Origin: Paeniglutamicibacter cryotolerans
GTDB lineage: Bacteria; Actinomycetota; Actinomycetes; Actinomycetales; Micrococcaceae
Length of the DNA: 64,000 nucleotides
Assembly: GCF_014190875.1 (NCBI RefSeq)
Contig: NZ_JACHVS010000002.1
Span: 620,001-684,000, forward strand
Direction: 5' to 3'
The position numbers and the translations under genes were made by a program. Below the pieces are notes generated by a model. It was not told where the DNA came from. It was given only the letters and a program-made list of their open reading frames with translations, and made no database searches. Below, piece by piece: positions 1 to 8,054 of the stretch; the first letter of the stretch is position 1; the number at the start of each line of letters is the position of its first letter.

Positions 1-1
1 C

Positions 2-1942
2 TGCGGCGTCATCCTCTCCGACAGCACCCTGCGCGACCGCACCCCCGTGGAACCCAGCGGCATGGGACTGCCCATGAGCCAATACGACAAACACGACATG
101 GACCCCATGGGCATGCTCAAGCTCGACGTCCTGGGGGTACGCATGCAATCATCCATCGCCTACACACTGGGCGAAATCGCCCGCATCCACGGAAGCGGAC
201 ACAACGTAGCCGCAGCAGGGGGACACTCCACCGACCCCGCAGGTGGCCTCCCGCCCTATATAGCGGACAACGGAACCATCGACCTCTCCCGCGTCCCCCT
301 GGACGACGCACCCACCTTCGAACTCATCCGCAGCACAGACACCCTGGGCTGCTTCCAGATCGAATCACCCGGACAACGCGAACTCATCGGCAAGCTCGCC
401 CCCCGCGACTTCAACGACCTCATCATCGACATCTCCCTCTTCCGCCCCGGACCCATGAAATCCAACATGGTCGCCCCCTACCTGGAGAACCGCCACGGCT
501 TCGCCCCGGCACACTACCCGCACCCCGACCTGAGGGAGGCGCTCGCCGAAACGCACGGGGTCACCGTCTTCCACGAACAGATACTGCGGATCATGCACAC
601 CATGACCGGATGCACCCTCGCCCAAGCGGACGTCTACCGGCGCCTGCTCGGAAACCCCCACGCAGAACAACGCGTCGAAACCGCCTTCCGAACCAACGCC
701 CTGAACCGCAGCTACACCCTGGACACCATCGACGAGGTCTGGAGGATCCTGAGCGCCTTCGGCTCCTTCGGCTTCTGCAAGGCCCACGGAGCGGCCTTCG
801 CCGTCCCCACCTACCACTCGGCCTGGCTCAAGGCCCACCACCCCGAAGCCTTCCTCGCCGGCATCTGGGAACACGACCCCGGCATGTACCCCAAACGACT
901 CCTCGTCGCCGAGGCACGCCGCATGGGCATCCCCATCCTCCCCCTGGACATCAACCGCTCGGGGAGGGGCTACACGGTAGAGCCGGTGCCGGGCCTCCTG
1001 CCCCCGGCGACACTGCCCGCCGTCTACCGCGCCCCCTCGACCGGCAAGCCCGGACGCCTCGGCATCCGCCTCCCGCTCACCGGCATCCACGGACTCTCCG
1101 CCACCGAAACCAAACGCACCATCGCCGGCCAACCCTACGACTCGCTCACCGACGTCCGCGACCGCTCCGGACTCACCCGCACCTCGCTGCGCAACCTCGC
1201 CGCACTCGGCGCCTTCGACACGCTCCAAACCAACGCCGGACGCGGAAACCGTGCAGACCTCATCGCCCACCTCAACAAACCCCCGGCGAAACCCATCCCG
1301 CAACGCCACCGGCCCATCCCCGGCCAACTCCCGCTACCCATCGGCGACGTGGAACTCGCGGCGCTCGCCGTCGGACATCGGGCACCAACGCCCGATGAGG
1401 TGGTACGCACCGAGCTTGACCTGCTGGCGCTCGATGTCACCGGGCACCTGATGGACTCCCATGCCCCGTTGTTGGATCGGCTCGGCGTCACCCGCTCGGC
1501 CGACCTGATGCGGCTGCGCAACGGAACCGAGGTGCTGGTCGCCGGGGTCCGCGTGGCCACCCAGACCCCGCCGATGCGCGGTGGACGCCGGGTGGTGTTC
1601 ATTTCACTGGACGACGGGACCGGCTGCGTGGACTGCACCTTCTTCCACGAGGCCCAGCAGAATTCCGGTCCGCTACTCTTCTCCACCCGGTTGCTGCTAG
1701 TCCACGGGTTGACCCGACGTACCGGGCCGCGGGGGATCAGCCTGCAGGCACTGGCGGCCTGGGACCTGTCCGAACAGCGGTCGCTTCCCGGTCCCGGCTA
1801 CCTGTTCGATCCGGACCGGGCAGCGGCGAGTTGGAAGCCGGCGGAAGCACCCGGGAAGTCGGCCGCGCTGCTACGCCGGGACTCTCTGGCGAAGCAGATG
1901 GCCGCCGAGGGGCTGGATACCCGCGGCCACCTCGGGGCCTGA
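2..1942 (+). CDS. dnaE2: Error-prone DNA polymerase DnaE2, C-terminal part (5' end outside window)
   Basis: About 646 residues are visible, in frame from base 2, so the start and the N-terminal PHP domain lie upstream. The protein is a C-family polymerase alpha subunit used in translesion synthesis and SOS mutagenesis, normally with ImuA/ImuB; neither is in view. Visible landmarks are DKHDMDPMGMLKLDVLG, the GCFQIESPGQRELI stretch, FRPGPM, VFHEQILRIM and SFGFCKAHGAAFA, all characteristic of the DnaE palm/fingers. A helix-hairpin-helix-like segment follows, then a C-terminal OB fold (region VLVAGVRVATQTPPMRGGRR). DnaE2 rather than DnaE1 is favoured because the protein ends soon after the OB fold, without the beta-binding tail of DnaE1. 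The frame is intact to TGA. Any LexA box would be upstream of the window. Confidence 0.93.
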   Translation, partial: CGVILSDSTLRDRTPVEPSGMGLPMSQYDKHDMDPMGMLKLDVLGVRMQSSIAYTLGEIARIHGSGHNVAAAGGHSTDPAGGLPPYIADNGTIDLSRVPLDDAPTFELIRSTDTLGCFQIESPGQRELIGKLAPRDFNDLIIDISLFRPGPMKSNMVAPYLENRHGFAPAHYPHPDLREALAETHGVTVFHEQILRIMHTMTGCTLAQADVYRRLLGNPHAEQRVETAFRTNALNRSYTLDTIDEVWRILSAFGSFGFCKAHGAAFAVPTYHSAWLKAHHPEAFLAGIWEHDPGMYPKRLLVAEARRMGIPILPLDINRSGRGYTVEPVPGLLPPATLPAVYRAPSTGKPGRLGIRLPLTGIHGLSATETKRTIAGQPYDSLTDVRDRSGLTRTSLRNLAALGAFDTLQTNAGRGNRADLIAHLNKPPAKPIPQRHRPIPGQLPLPIGDVELAALAVGHRAPTPDEVVRTELDLLALDVTGHLMDSHAPLLDRLGVTRSADLMRLRNGTEVLVAGVRVATQTPPMRGGRRVVFISLDDGTGCVDCTFFHEAQQNSGPLLFSTRLLLVHGLTRRTGPRGISLQALAAWDLSEQRSLPGPGYLFDPDRAAASWKPAEAPGKSAALLRRDSLAKQMAAEGLDTRGHLGA

Positions 1943-1985
1943 GCCGGGCCCGTCCTCGTGCAGCCGACAGGGGGAGGTCGGGGCG

Positions 1986-2444
1986 TTAGAGCGCGTTGGC
2001 CGCCGAACGTGCACTCTCGCGCTGAATCCCGGCGCCGGTCAGCAGTGCCGCTGCGGGATCGGGCGGTTCGGCCTCCAGCAACGCCAACAGCAGGTGCTTG
2101 GACCCGATGGCGCGTGCTTTCTGCTGCCCGGCCAGGGCCAGTGCGCGTGAGATGACGGCGCGGGCGCCGGAGGTGAAGGGGGTGCGCCAACTCCCGGCCG
2201 GGGGAGCGGTGGGGGCAAAGCCCCCGGTATCCACGCCGATGGCGGCCAGTGCCCGGGTATCCAGGGCGGCCGACTCGGCGCGGGCGGTGGCCAGGTTGAG
2301 CCCCAGGGCGCTGGCGACCGCCGGATCGTGCAGCAGGCCCAGCAGCAGTGCGTCGGTGCCGACGCGCCGGTCACCGCGCAGGTTTGCCTCGGCGGCGCTG
2401 GCTGAAACCGCATCGCGTGCGGCGTCGGTGAGTCGTTCAAACAT
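1986..2444 (-). CDS. Clp N-terminal domain protein (stand-alone)
   Basis: A 152-residue protein beginning MFERLTDAARDAV. It consists of the two Clp-N repeats found at the front of ClpA/ClpC (R-V-G-T-D-A-L-L-L-G-L-L in the first, GSKHLLLALLE in the second) and has no AAA+ ATPase domain. Such short proteins are thought to bind adaptors or substrates or to act as regulators; the exact role is unknown. The start is set at the ATG whose upstream neighbour overlaps it: the HTH gene stop lies inside this gene, an 8-bp overlap typical of translational coupling. A longer upstream reading in this frame only shadows the HTH gene. Expression is expected to follow the operator at 2662-2704. Confidence 0.85.
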   Translation of the reverse strand: MFERLTDAARDAVSASAAEANLRGDRRVGTDALLLGLLHDPAVASALGLNLATARAESAALDTRALAAIGVDTGGFAPTAPPAGSWRTPFTSGARAVISRALALAGQQKARAIGSKHLLLALLEAEPPDPAAALLTGAGIQRESARSAANAL

Positions 2445-2658
2445 GGGAAATGCCTGGCTTTCCGTACTTGGCATGGATTGATTGGCGTGAGACGCCCAGC
2501 GCGTCCCCGATCTGCTCCCAGGACCAGCCCTGTTCCCTGGCCAGCTGCACGTGGGTTGCCTCGACTTGTTCCGCCAGCCGGTGCAACGCCCCCACCGAGC
2601 GGAGCCCCGTGGCCGGGTCGGTGGCGGTGAACAAGGGGGCCGGTTCTTCGCGTTCCAT
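2437..2658 (-). CDS. Small helix-turn-helix DNA-binding protein, coupled to Clp-N gene
   Basis: A 73-residue protein starting MEREEPAPLF. The C-terminal half (WSWEQIGDALGVSRQSIHAKYG) is a classic helix-turn-helix of the kind common in short actinobacterial regulators; the N-terminal half looks helical. It is the first gene of a two-gene operon with the Clp-N protein, overlapping it by 8 bases. No convincing Shine-Dalgarno precedes the ATG, and a plausible promoter ends about 6 bases upstream, so the mRNA may be leaderless. The double palindrome immediately upstream overlaps the promoter, which suggests autorepression (inference). A longer frame upstream would run through the operator and is not favoured. 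Confidence 0.8.
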   Translation of the reverse strand: MEREEPAPLFTATDPATGLRSVGALHRLAEQVEATHVQLAREQGWSWEQIGDALGVSRQSIHAKYGKPGISHV

Positions 2659-2661
2659 AAC

Positions 2662-2704
2662 GTCAGTTTGAACTGACACGTCCGTTGTGTCAATGCAAAC
2701 TGAC
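2662..2704 (-). promoter_or_regulatory. Double palindromic operator with embedded promoter of the HTH/Clp-N operon
   Basis: Two 18-bp arms (2662-2679 and 2687-2704), inverted with 7 bp between them, match at 15 of 18 positions. The first arm is itself a palindrome: GTCAGTT, TG, AACTGAC. The second keeps one perfect half-site. On the minus strand TTGACA (2688-2693) is a good -35 element; 17 bases on, CAAACT could be a weak -10 and falls 6 bases before the ATG. The HTH protein encoded directly downstream is the obvious candidate ligand. Confidence 0.6.
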
Positions 2705-2838
2705 AGCAAATGGCGGACGGCGGAAGGATGCGTCCGGCGCCGGGGTGGATGCATCCATGCCCGGCGGGCAAAGCACTATCGCGGCACGGGCGCCAGCGCT
2801 ATCGTGAGCCGCATGGATTGGAAACTCGAGCTTGTTTT

Positions 2839-3189
2839 GTGCCCGTCTCAGACGTCGACCGCGTGAAGGACTTCTACGTCAACAAGGCCGGCTTCAACGC
2901 CGACTTCGATGAGCGGCCCAGCGAGGGCATCCGCTTCGTCCAGCTGACCCCGCCGGGATCTGCCTGCTCGATCTGCATCGGCGATGGACTGACCGATGCA
3001 CCTCCGGGATCGGCGCCGAGCATGCAGATGGTCGTCTCCGACATCCAGGCCGCGCATGACCAGCTCAAGGCCAATGGTGTGCAGGTCAGCGAGGTCGACG
3101 TCCAAGACTGGGGAAGCTTCGTCAACTTCGCCGATCCGGACGGTAACAAGTGGGCGGTGCAATACATTCCGGGCCGGCCCAACGGGTAG
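2839..3189 (+). CDS. VOC (glyoxalase/bleomycin-resistance) family protein, N-terminal frameshift
   Basis: A single VOC domain, with FVPVSDVDRVKDFYVNKAGF at the front, a PGSACSICIG strand, and SFVNFADPDGNKWAVQYIPG at the end. Members bind a metal and act as glyoxalases, dioxygenases or antibiotic-binding proteins; the substrate here is unknown. The natural start is probably the ATG at 2813 (MDWKLELVL), but one G appears to be missing around 2839. The first nine residues are therefore in one frame and the rest in another. As it stands, translation could begin at GTG 2839, which loses the first beta strand. The gene is either a young pseudogene, a truncated product or a sequence error. It is transcribed away from the HTH/Clp-N operon. 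Confidence 0.75.
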   Translation: MPVSDVDRVKDFYVNKAGFNADFDERPSEGIRFVQLTPPGSACSICIGDGLTDAPPGSAPSMQMVVSDIQAAHDQLKANGVQVSEVDVQDWGSFVNFADPDGNKWAVQYIPGRPNG

Positions 3190-3230
3190 GTGCCAGGCAC
3201 CGATCGCCCCGGATGGAATCTGCCAGCGTG

Positions 3231-3440
3231 CTACTCCCCGTGTTCCTCCCGGTAAACACGGACCAGCGCGTTGGCGTGTCCATGCCCGATACCGTGCTGG
3301 GCCTTCAACCACTTGACCTGTTCGAGGTGCTTCTGGCCGGCAACCTGATCCAACAGGTTCATCCAATGGTCAATGGGTTGGCCATAGGTGGCCTCGATGG
3401 AGGGAAAATACGATCGGGGTCCCTTGGCTGCTTCGCTCAT
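3231..3440 (-). CDS. DUF4287 domain-containing small protein
   Basis: About 69 residues (MSEAAKGPRSYFPSIEATYG...). It matches the compact DUF4287 signature, SYFPSIE..YG.PIDHW near the start and LKAQHGIGHGHANALV near the end, and occupies essentially the whole protein. The family is widespread in actinobacteria and has no established function. An alternative ATG three codons upstream (3449) is possible; the inner one is preferred because family members usually start MS. It stands alone and is read against the SPW gene downstream. Confidence 0.82.
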   Translation of the reverse strand: MSEAAKGPRSYFPSIEATYGQPIDHWMNLLDQVAGQKHLEQVKWLKAQHGIGHGHANALVRVYREEHGE

Positions 3441-3730
3441 GGATTCCATCCCACCATCCCGTCCTTAAGTAGGCAAGGTCCTTCATCCCGGGCAAACGCC
3501 CGGCCAAGCACGCCGGTCTTGATCACCGCCCCTCGCGTAGACAGTGACTTTCGGCCCTACCCGTGCCGACGTGACGGGAGCAGGATGAAGTCACAGCCGA
3601 TGGAAACACCAGTGCGGGGCCTCGGGCCAGCTTCTGATGCGGCGTTCGGCGAATAATTAGGTGCATTCCCGGTGATTCGGGAGAATCCCATGGATCACGG
3701 GACCAAGGGAAGGCAAAGGAGATCTGGACC

Positions 3731-4096
3731 ATGAAGCGGTGGACTGGATGGCAGAACTGGGTAGTAGTGGCTGCTGGCGCATATACGCTGCTGGCCATGA
3801 CGTGGACCAACGCGCTGGGATACTCGAACGGTTACATGATGACCGGCGGCATCGCGTTGATCGTGATTGGTGCGGTTAACCTCGCGGCACCGGGAATGCC
3901 GGTAGCCGAGTGGATTCAGGTGGCAGTGGCAGCGCTGGTTGTCGCCTCGCCATGGATGGGCAGCTTCGCCTCCGGCATGCACGGTGTGGCATGGAATACC
4001 TGGATCCCAGGCGTGGTCGCCCTTGTGGCATCGGCCATGGCAATCCAGCCGGCGATGAAGAGCTACCGGGAGCACCACCCGGTGGGATCCGTCTAA
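3731..4096 (+). CDS. SPW repeat membrane protein
   Basis: A 121-residue integral membrane protein with four predicted hydrophobic segments in two similar halves: WVVVAAGAYTLLAM and GIALIVIGAVNLAAPG, then WIQVAVAALVVASPWMG and IPGVVALVASAMA. The SPW tripeptide in SPWMGSF is the signature of the SPW repeat family, whose function is unknown. A good AGGAG ribosome-binding site lies about 9 bases before the ATG. It is a single gene with no obvious partner. Confidence 0.83.
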   Translation: MKRWTGWQNWVVVAAGAYTLLAMTWTNALGYSNGYMMTGGIALIVIGAVNLAAPGMPVAEWIQVAVAALVVASPWMGSFASGMHGVAWNTWIPGVVALVASAMAIQPAMKSYREHHPVGSV

Positions 4097-4196
4097 TCGA
4101 CGCACACCATCGGCCGCCGAAACCCACGGGTTGCGGCGACCGATGTCGTGGGTGCCAAGCCTTGGGCCCCAAACTAGGCATGGGTAGTGTGGAAGC

Positions 4197-4709
4197 ATGC
4201 TGGTCAGCACCGAATCAGTGGCCGACCGCCCGGCCATCCGCGTCCTAGTGGTTTCGGCTTTTGCCGATCTGAGGGGCCACCCCGGAATCTGGCGAAGCGG
4301 CGCTGTGGGACAAGCTGTACGCCTGTGATGAGTACCTGCAGGAGTTCTGCGTCGTCGCGGAACAGGACGGCGAAATCGTCGGCCATGCCATAGCCGCTAG
4401 GGGTGCATCGACGGCGACATTCCGCTACTGGGTCTCGGGCCCATCTGCGTTTCTCCGGCATGCCAGGTGCAGGGTGTCGGTGGCGCGCTGCTCGATGGGA
4501 TCCGTGACCGCGCCACGGCAGCCGGTGAGCGCGCGATAGTCCTGCTGGGCCATGCCGGCTTCTACCCCCGGTTCGGCTACGTGCCGGCAATCCCGGTCGG
4601 CATCATTGCCTCGGATCGTTCCTGGGGAGAGAGCTTCATGGCGCTGGCGCTGGGCGGGAGACCACTTCCTGCAGGGAGCTTCCGATATGCCGGGCCTTTC
4701 GGGGCCTGA
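4197..4709 (+). pseudogene. GNAT family N-acetyltransferase with two compensating frameshifts
   Basis: Pieced together, the three segments give a complete YhbS-like acetyltransferase: MLVSTESVADRPAIRVLVVS, then EAALWDKLYACDEYLQEF with VVAEQDGEIVGHAI, then IDGDIPLLGLGPICVSPA and QVQGVGGALL (the acetyl-CoA loop), then GHAGFYPRFGYVPA and a normal C-terminus. The first and last segments share one frame and the middle lies in another. The shifts are near 4284 and 4403, so no single frame runs through and the first frame stops near 4320. Family length is about 170 residues, which this region matches. It is either a decayed gene or one carrying two sequence errors. Confidence 0.78.
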
Positions 4710-4776
4710 TGCCCCGGCGGATTTCCAGCTTGGTGGCGGGCCCGGTCTCGCGGCGGAACCCTGCGGCTACGACAAC

Positions 4777-5130
4777 CTAACCGGCCTTTGCGTCGATTTC
4801 GACCCGCCGTGCCTGAACGATGCGACGCACCGTGGCCTCCGGTAGCTGGTTCGCTGCCGAAAAGTGGATGCTCCCGCTCGTCGTTACAAACTCATCCAGC
4901 AGGTTGAGGTTGGATGCCACCACGGAGCCGCTGTAAGGATAGATCGATAGGAACTTCTTACCCTGAACCGCCGCCAAAAGTCCCTTGCCGCGGTAGATGA
5001 GCGCTGCCATCGCGTAGCTTGTACCTTCTTCGGCCTCGGGGACCGTTTCGCGTGCTATTGAATAAACGAGTTCCAAGGCCGCACGATCGGGTCCGTCAAT
5101 CGTGCCGAGATATTCGCTGACTGTGCCCAT
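4777..5130 (-). CDS. DUF1801 (YdhG-like) domain protein
   Basis: A 117-residue protein (MGTVSEYLGTIDGPDRAALE...). It has the DUF1801/YdhG fold hallmarks: an N-terminal helix ending in VPEAEEGTSYAMAAL, then LLAAVQGKKFLSIYPYSG and a C-terminal SIHFSAANQLPEATVRRIV segment. Related small proteins have been linked to iron handling in Bacillus, but the role is poorly defined. The start is placed at the ATG giving MGTV, because the upstream extension is not conserved-looking and runs into the divergent promoter region shared with the gene at 5222. Confidence 0.8.
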   Translation of the reverse strand: MGTVSEYLGTIDGPDRAALELVYSIARETVPEAEEGTSYAMAALIYRGKGLLAAVQGKKFLSIYPYSGSVVASNLNLLDEFVTTSGSIHFSAANQLPEATVRRIVQARRVEIDAKAG

Positions 5131-5221
5131 ATAGTGACGATACGTCCGTTGTCCTCCAGCCAAGGACGGAGTGAGCGTGCGTCAGCGCCCAGAAGGGGTG
5201 CCAACCCCTAGGATCAAACCT

Positions 5222-5887
5222 ATGAATAAAACGTCGGAAGCTAATCTTTGGGCCCTCGCACATGCCGAGCGCGCCGCACTTGCCAATGACCTGGCGGGGA
5301 TCAGCCCGGCGCAATGGCAGCACGAGACACTTTGCGTTCAGTGGGACGTTGAGCAGGTCCTAGCGCACCTCACTGCCGCAGCGAGCCTGAACCAATGGAG
5401 ATGGATGCGCAGCATGATCGGCGCACGCTTCCGGCCTGATGTGCACAACCAGCGCCGGCTGCGGGAACAGCTGGGTAGCACCCCGGCCGAAACCCTTGAC
5501 CGGTTCCGTTCAGTCATCAACAGCAGCATCGCACCGTCCTCCCATGCCCCGGCCTACGTGGGTGAGGTATTCGTGCACGCCCAGGATATCCGCCACACGC
5601 TGGGGCTTGTCCACAGTCCGAGCGTTGATGCGTTGACAGTCATCGCGGAGTTCTATGCGAGCCGCAACTTCACCGTTGCCAGCCGTACGCATTCCGAAGG
5701 CCTCCGGCTTCAGGCAGACGATGGGCCCTTCGCCGCCGGAACGGGAGCACTGGTGACCGGATCGACGCTGGCCTTGGTGATGGCGATGGCCGGGCGCGTT
5801 CCCTATCTGGAGGAGCTCCGGGGCCCCGGAACGGGGATTCTTCGGGCGCGCTTGGTAAGCGCAGCATCCAAGACGCCCCAGCGCTGA
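5222..5887 (+). CDS. Maleylpyruvate isomerase family (DinB-fold, mycothiol-dependent) enzyme
   Basis: About 221 residues starting MNKTSEANLWALAHAERA. The N-terminal part has the DinB/MDMPI pattern: LAGISPAQWQHETLCVQWDV, then EQVLAHLTAAASLNQW with the metal-binding His. A second potential metal His lies in VGEVFVHAQDIRHTLG. In actinobacteria this family contains mycothiol-dependent isomerases and transferases; the substrate cannot be told from sequence. The ATG at 5222 is chosen over a GTG further upstream because the residues before it lack conserved character. A 15-bp hairpin follows 25 bases after the stop. Confidence 0.8.
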   Translation: MNKTSEANLWALAHAERAALANDLAGISPAQWQHETLCVQWDVEQVLAHLTAAASLNQWRWMRSMIGARFRPDVHNQRRLREQLGSTPAETLDRFRSVINSSIAPSSHAPAYVGEVFVHAQDIRHTLGLVHSPSVDALTVIAEFYASRNFTVASRTHSEGLRLQADDGPFAAGTGALVTGSTLALVMAMAGRVPYLEELRGPGTGILRARLVSAASKTPQR

Positions 5888-5912
5888 TATGTAGCCGCGT
5901 CAAGCGGCAGAG

Positions 5913-5953
5913 AAGAACGACTCCGAGCACAGCAATAGCTCGGGGTCGTTCTT
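5913..5953 (+). terminator. Hairpin after the mycothiol-dependent enzyme gene
   Basis: Arms 5913-5927 and 5939-5953 pair over 15 bp with one G-T wobble and an 11-base loop. There is no long T-run after it. It lies between the gene ending at 5887 and the IS110 stop at 6182. Confidence 0.6.
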
Positions 5954-6181
5954 CGTGTACCGCTGCGGCGGCGGGGGCGCAGGCGCGTCATGTCGACGAC
6001 AAGGTCAAGGCTGATATACGTGGATTGGATACCACAAGACGATTATTCGGCTGGAACATACCGGGGTCTGGAAGCGGGCGTGGCCTTCACTTGCGTGTCG
6101 GCTACCCATAGCGCTTTCCCGGGTTCGTTCCTCGTGCTGCCTCATCACCTCCGCAGACACCACAGGGTACGACCGTGGGGG

Positions 6182-7315
6182 TCAGGCCGCGTCGATGGCT
6201 GCCCCCGAGAAGATCGGTGTCCGGGCGGCTTGTTCCTGCAGCGGTGCAGCGACGGACCAGCACCAGCCGGCCAGCTCACGGGCCACGGCAGTGTTGGCCT
6301 TGGTGCGTTTCTTGCCCCGCTGGGTGAAGTTCTCCCAGACGCGGTGCAACCGGTGGTTCCCTTCCATCGCCCGCAACCGGGTAGCCGAGTCGACCAGCTC
6401 AAATTGCTTCATCAACCGAGCCCCGGGCCGGGTATAGGGGCGGTCGTGTTGCCAGGCCGCCTCCACCAGCAGGCGTCTCGCGTAGGTGTTCCCGGCCCGG
6501 GTGATCGAGCCCTGGGACCGGGTGGTCCCGGAGGAATGCTCGGAGGGCACCAACCCCAAATAGGAACCGATGCTGGACCCGCTGAAGCGGGTCCAGTCCC
6601 CGATCTCCACGGCCAGGCCGTAGGCGGTCGTGGTGTCGATCCCGCGGAAGCACTTCAGCGCATCGATCACGCCCGCGTATTCACAATCCTGGGCGTGCTC
6701 TGCGATGAGGGCTTCGAGGCGTTTGAGGTGTGCCAGCAGCGTCACTTCGAGTTCGAGGTCCGCTTCCAGGGCCTGGCGGGCCGCGGCCTCCTCGAAGTGC
6801 TGCTTGCGTAGCCAGTCGAGGTGGTCCTGGGTCCAGCGGGACTTCTCGGGGTAGTAGAGCCCGTGGCGCAGGGTGAAGGCATTGATCCGTTGCCGGGAGT
6901 GGGCCAGTTCCTTGGACGCCTGCTGCCGGGCCCGGGACAAGTCGCGCAGGGCTTCCTGTTCCGGGGTCGGGACCCGCACCTCGGTGATCTGTCCCAGGGA
7001 GAGGATTCTGGCCAGGGTGAGTGCGTCCCGCTTGTCGGTCTTGACGTGCTCTCCGGGTGCCTTCAGCAGTTTTGAGGGTGCAGCGATCACGCAGTCGATG
7101 TCGTGTTCGCGCAGGAACCGGGCCAGGCCGAACCCGGTGGGGCCGGCTTCGTAGACAACCTTGGACCCTGTTTCCTGTTTTTGGATCCAGTCCAGCACTG
7201 CTACCGGATCGGCATTCATCTTGGCGCGAGCAATCTCCCCGGTGGCGGGGTTCAGGGCGCAGGCAACGATGCTTTGGGCATGGACATCGAGCCCAATGTG
7301 GGTACGCTCGAACAT
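6182..7315 (-). CDS. IS110 family transposase
   Basis: About 377 residues. The N-terminal DEDD RuvC-like domain begins HIGLDVHAQSIVACAL (first Asp) and continues with VVYEAGPTGFGLAR and HVKTDKRDALTLARIL. After a coiled middle, the C-terminal IS116/IS110/IS902 domain has FRGIDTTTAYGLAVEIGDW, FSGSSIGSYLGLVPSEHSSG and GSITRAGNTYARRLLVEAAW, including the serine region needed for strand exchange. The frame is intact. A GGGAGG ribosome site sits 6 bases before the ATG, which fixes the start. Elements of this family lack classical terminal repeats and duplicate no target, so the outer ends cannot be placed by eye. It is probably functional. Confidence 0.92.
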   Translation of the reverse strand: MFERTHIGLDVHAQSIVACALNPATGEIARAKMNADPVAVLDWIQKQETGSKVVYEAGPTGFGLARFLREHDIDCVIAAPSKLLKAPGEHVKTDKRDALTLARILSLGQITEVRVPTPEQEALRDLSRARQQASKELAHSRQRINAFTLRHGLYYPEKSRWTQDHLDWLRKQHFEEAAARQALEADLELEVTLLAHLKRLEALIAEHAQDCEYAGVIDALKCFRGIDTTTAYGLAVEIGDWTRFSGSSIGSYLGLVPSEHSSGTTRSQGSITRAGNTYARRLLVEAAWQHDRPYTRPGARLMKQFELVDSATRLRAMEGNHRLHRVWENFTQRGKKRTKANTAVARELAGWCWSVAAPLQEQAARTPIFSGAAIDAA

Positions 7316-7971
7316 GTCGGGACCTCCCAAGTCTCAAATATGGCTCTACCAGTCAATACCCGTGCCCGGGCGGCCGGGAAGGGGTCTTGGTGCTGGCAAC
7401 CCGTGAAACATTGATGCACGCGGGTCCCGACGTCTCCTTCACCTCATATCGTCTAGGGCGGTAGCTTGCCCTGGCGGAATCCACTGCCAGGAATAGGAAA
7501 GATCTATTGTCATGCAGAAGTGATTGGTGGTTGGAGCGGGCATCACCGGTTTGATGTTGTCTGCCAGCGATGCTGAGCGGGTATTCGGTGTTCGAGCACT
7601 ATTCGGTCGGGTTGCTGGACGGGTTCATGGTCATCAAGACCCGGGATGTCCTTGCCGAACGGTGTATTTTCCCACGGAAAGTCAATGGCCTTACGATTTC
7701 GGTGAGATGCTCGTGGAACAGGCTCGATTCGCTGCATGCGAAGGTTCAGATCAACCTGCTCCTAGCCGAGAACAAAGCCGCCGCCTGTACCTACCTAAAC
7801 GAATACCAGAAGGGCCAGACCGCTGCTACCGGCAGATCCGCGATCCAGGCTCCAACGGTGACGGGACGAAAGTTGGAGATAGCCACAAGGCCACGGTGGC
7901 CCAGCTATTCCGGCAGCCCGTTACGGATGAAAATCCGGGCCCTCCAACTCACCGGAATCGTAAGGCCGAGA
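7316..7971. other. Non-coding flank between IS110 transposase and the dead IS; possible IS110 bridge-RNA region
   Basis: No convincing gene was found on either strand. The first 100-200 bases are upstream of the IS110 transposase, where elements of the IS110 subgroup encode a structured guide (bridge) RNA. The remainder, roughly 7500-7971, has open frames without recognisable protein character and is probably relic DNA. Confidence 0.4.
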
Positions 7972-7982
7972 GTCAAGCTCCC

Positions 7983-8041
7983 GTTGCGTCAAGTCAATAC
8001 CTCCGGGAAGGCCACTACGTTGCGTCATCCGGAAACCTCCG
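7983..8041 (+). repeat. Left IS end: two 23-bp direct copies of a transposase-site-like motif
   Basis: Copies at 7983-8005 and 8019-8041 both read GTTGCGTCA, then a variable core, then ACCTCCG. Their period is 36 bp. They are inverted relative to the pair at 9301-9358, as expected for transposase-binding sites of one element. Confidence 0.7.
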
Positions 8042-8054
8042 GGAAATGGCTGGC

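Noticed and set aside
5990..6811. 273-codon plus-strand frame overlapping IS110
   Set aside because: Mostly antisense of the IS110 transposase; the first 190 bases show no protein features.
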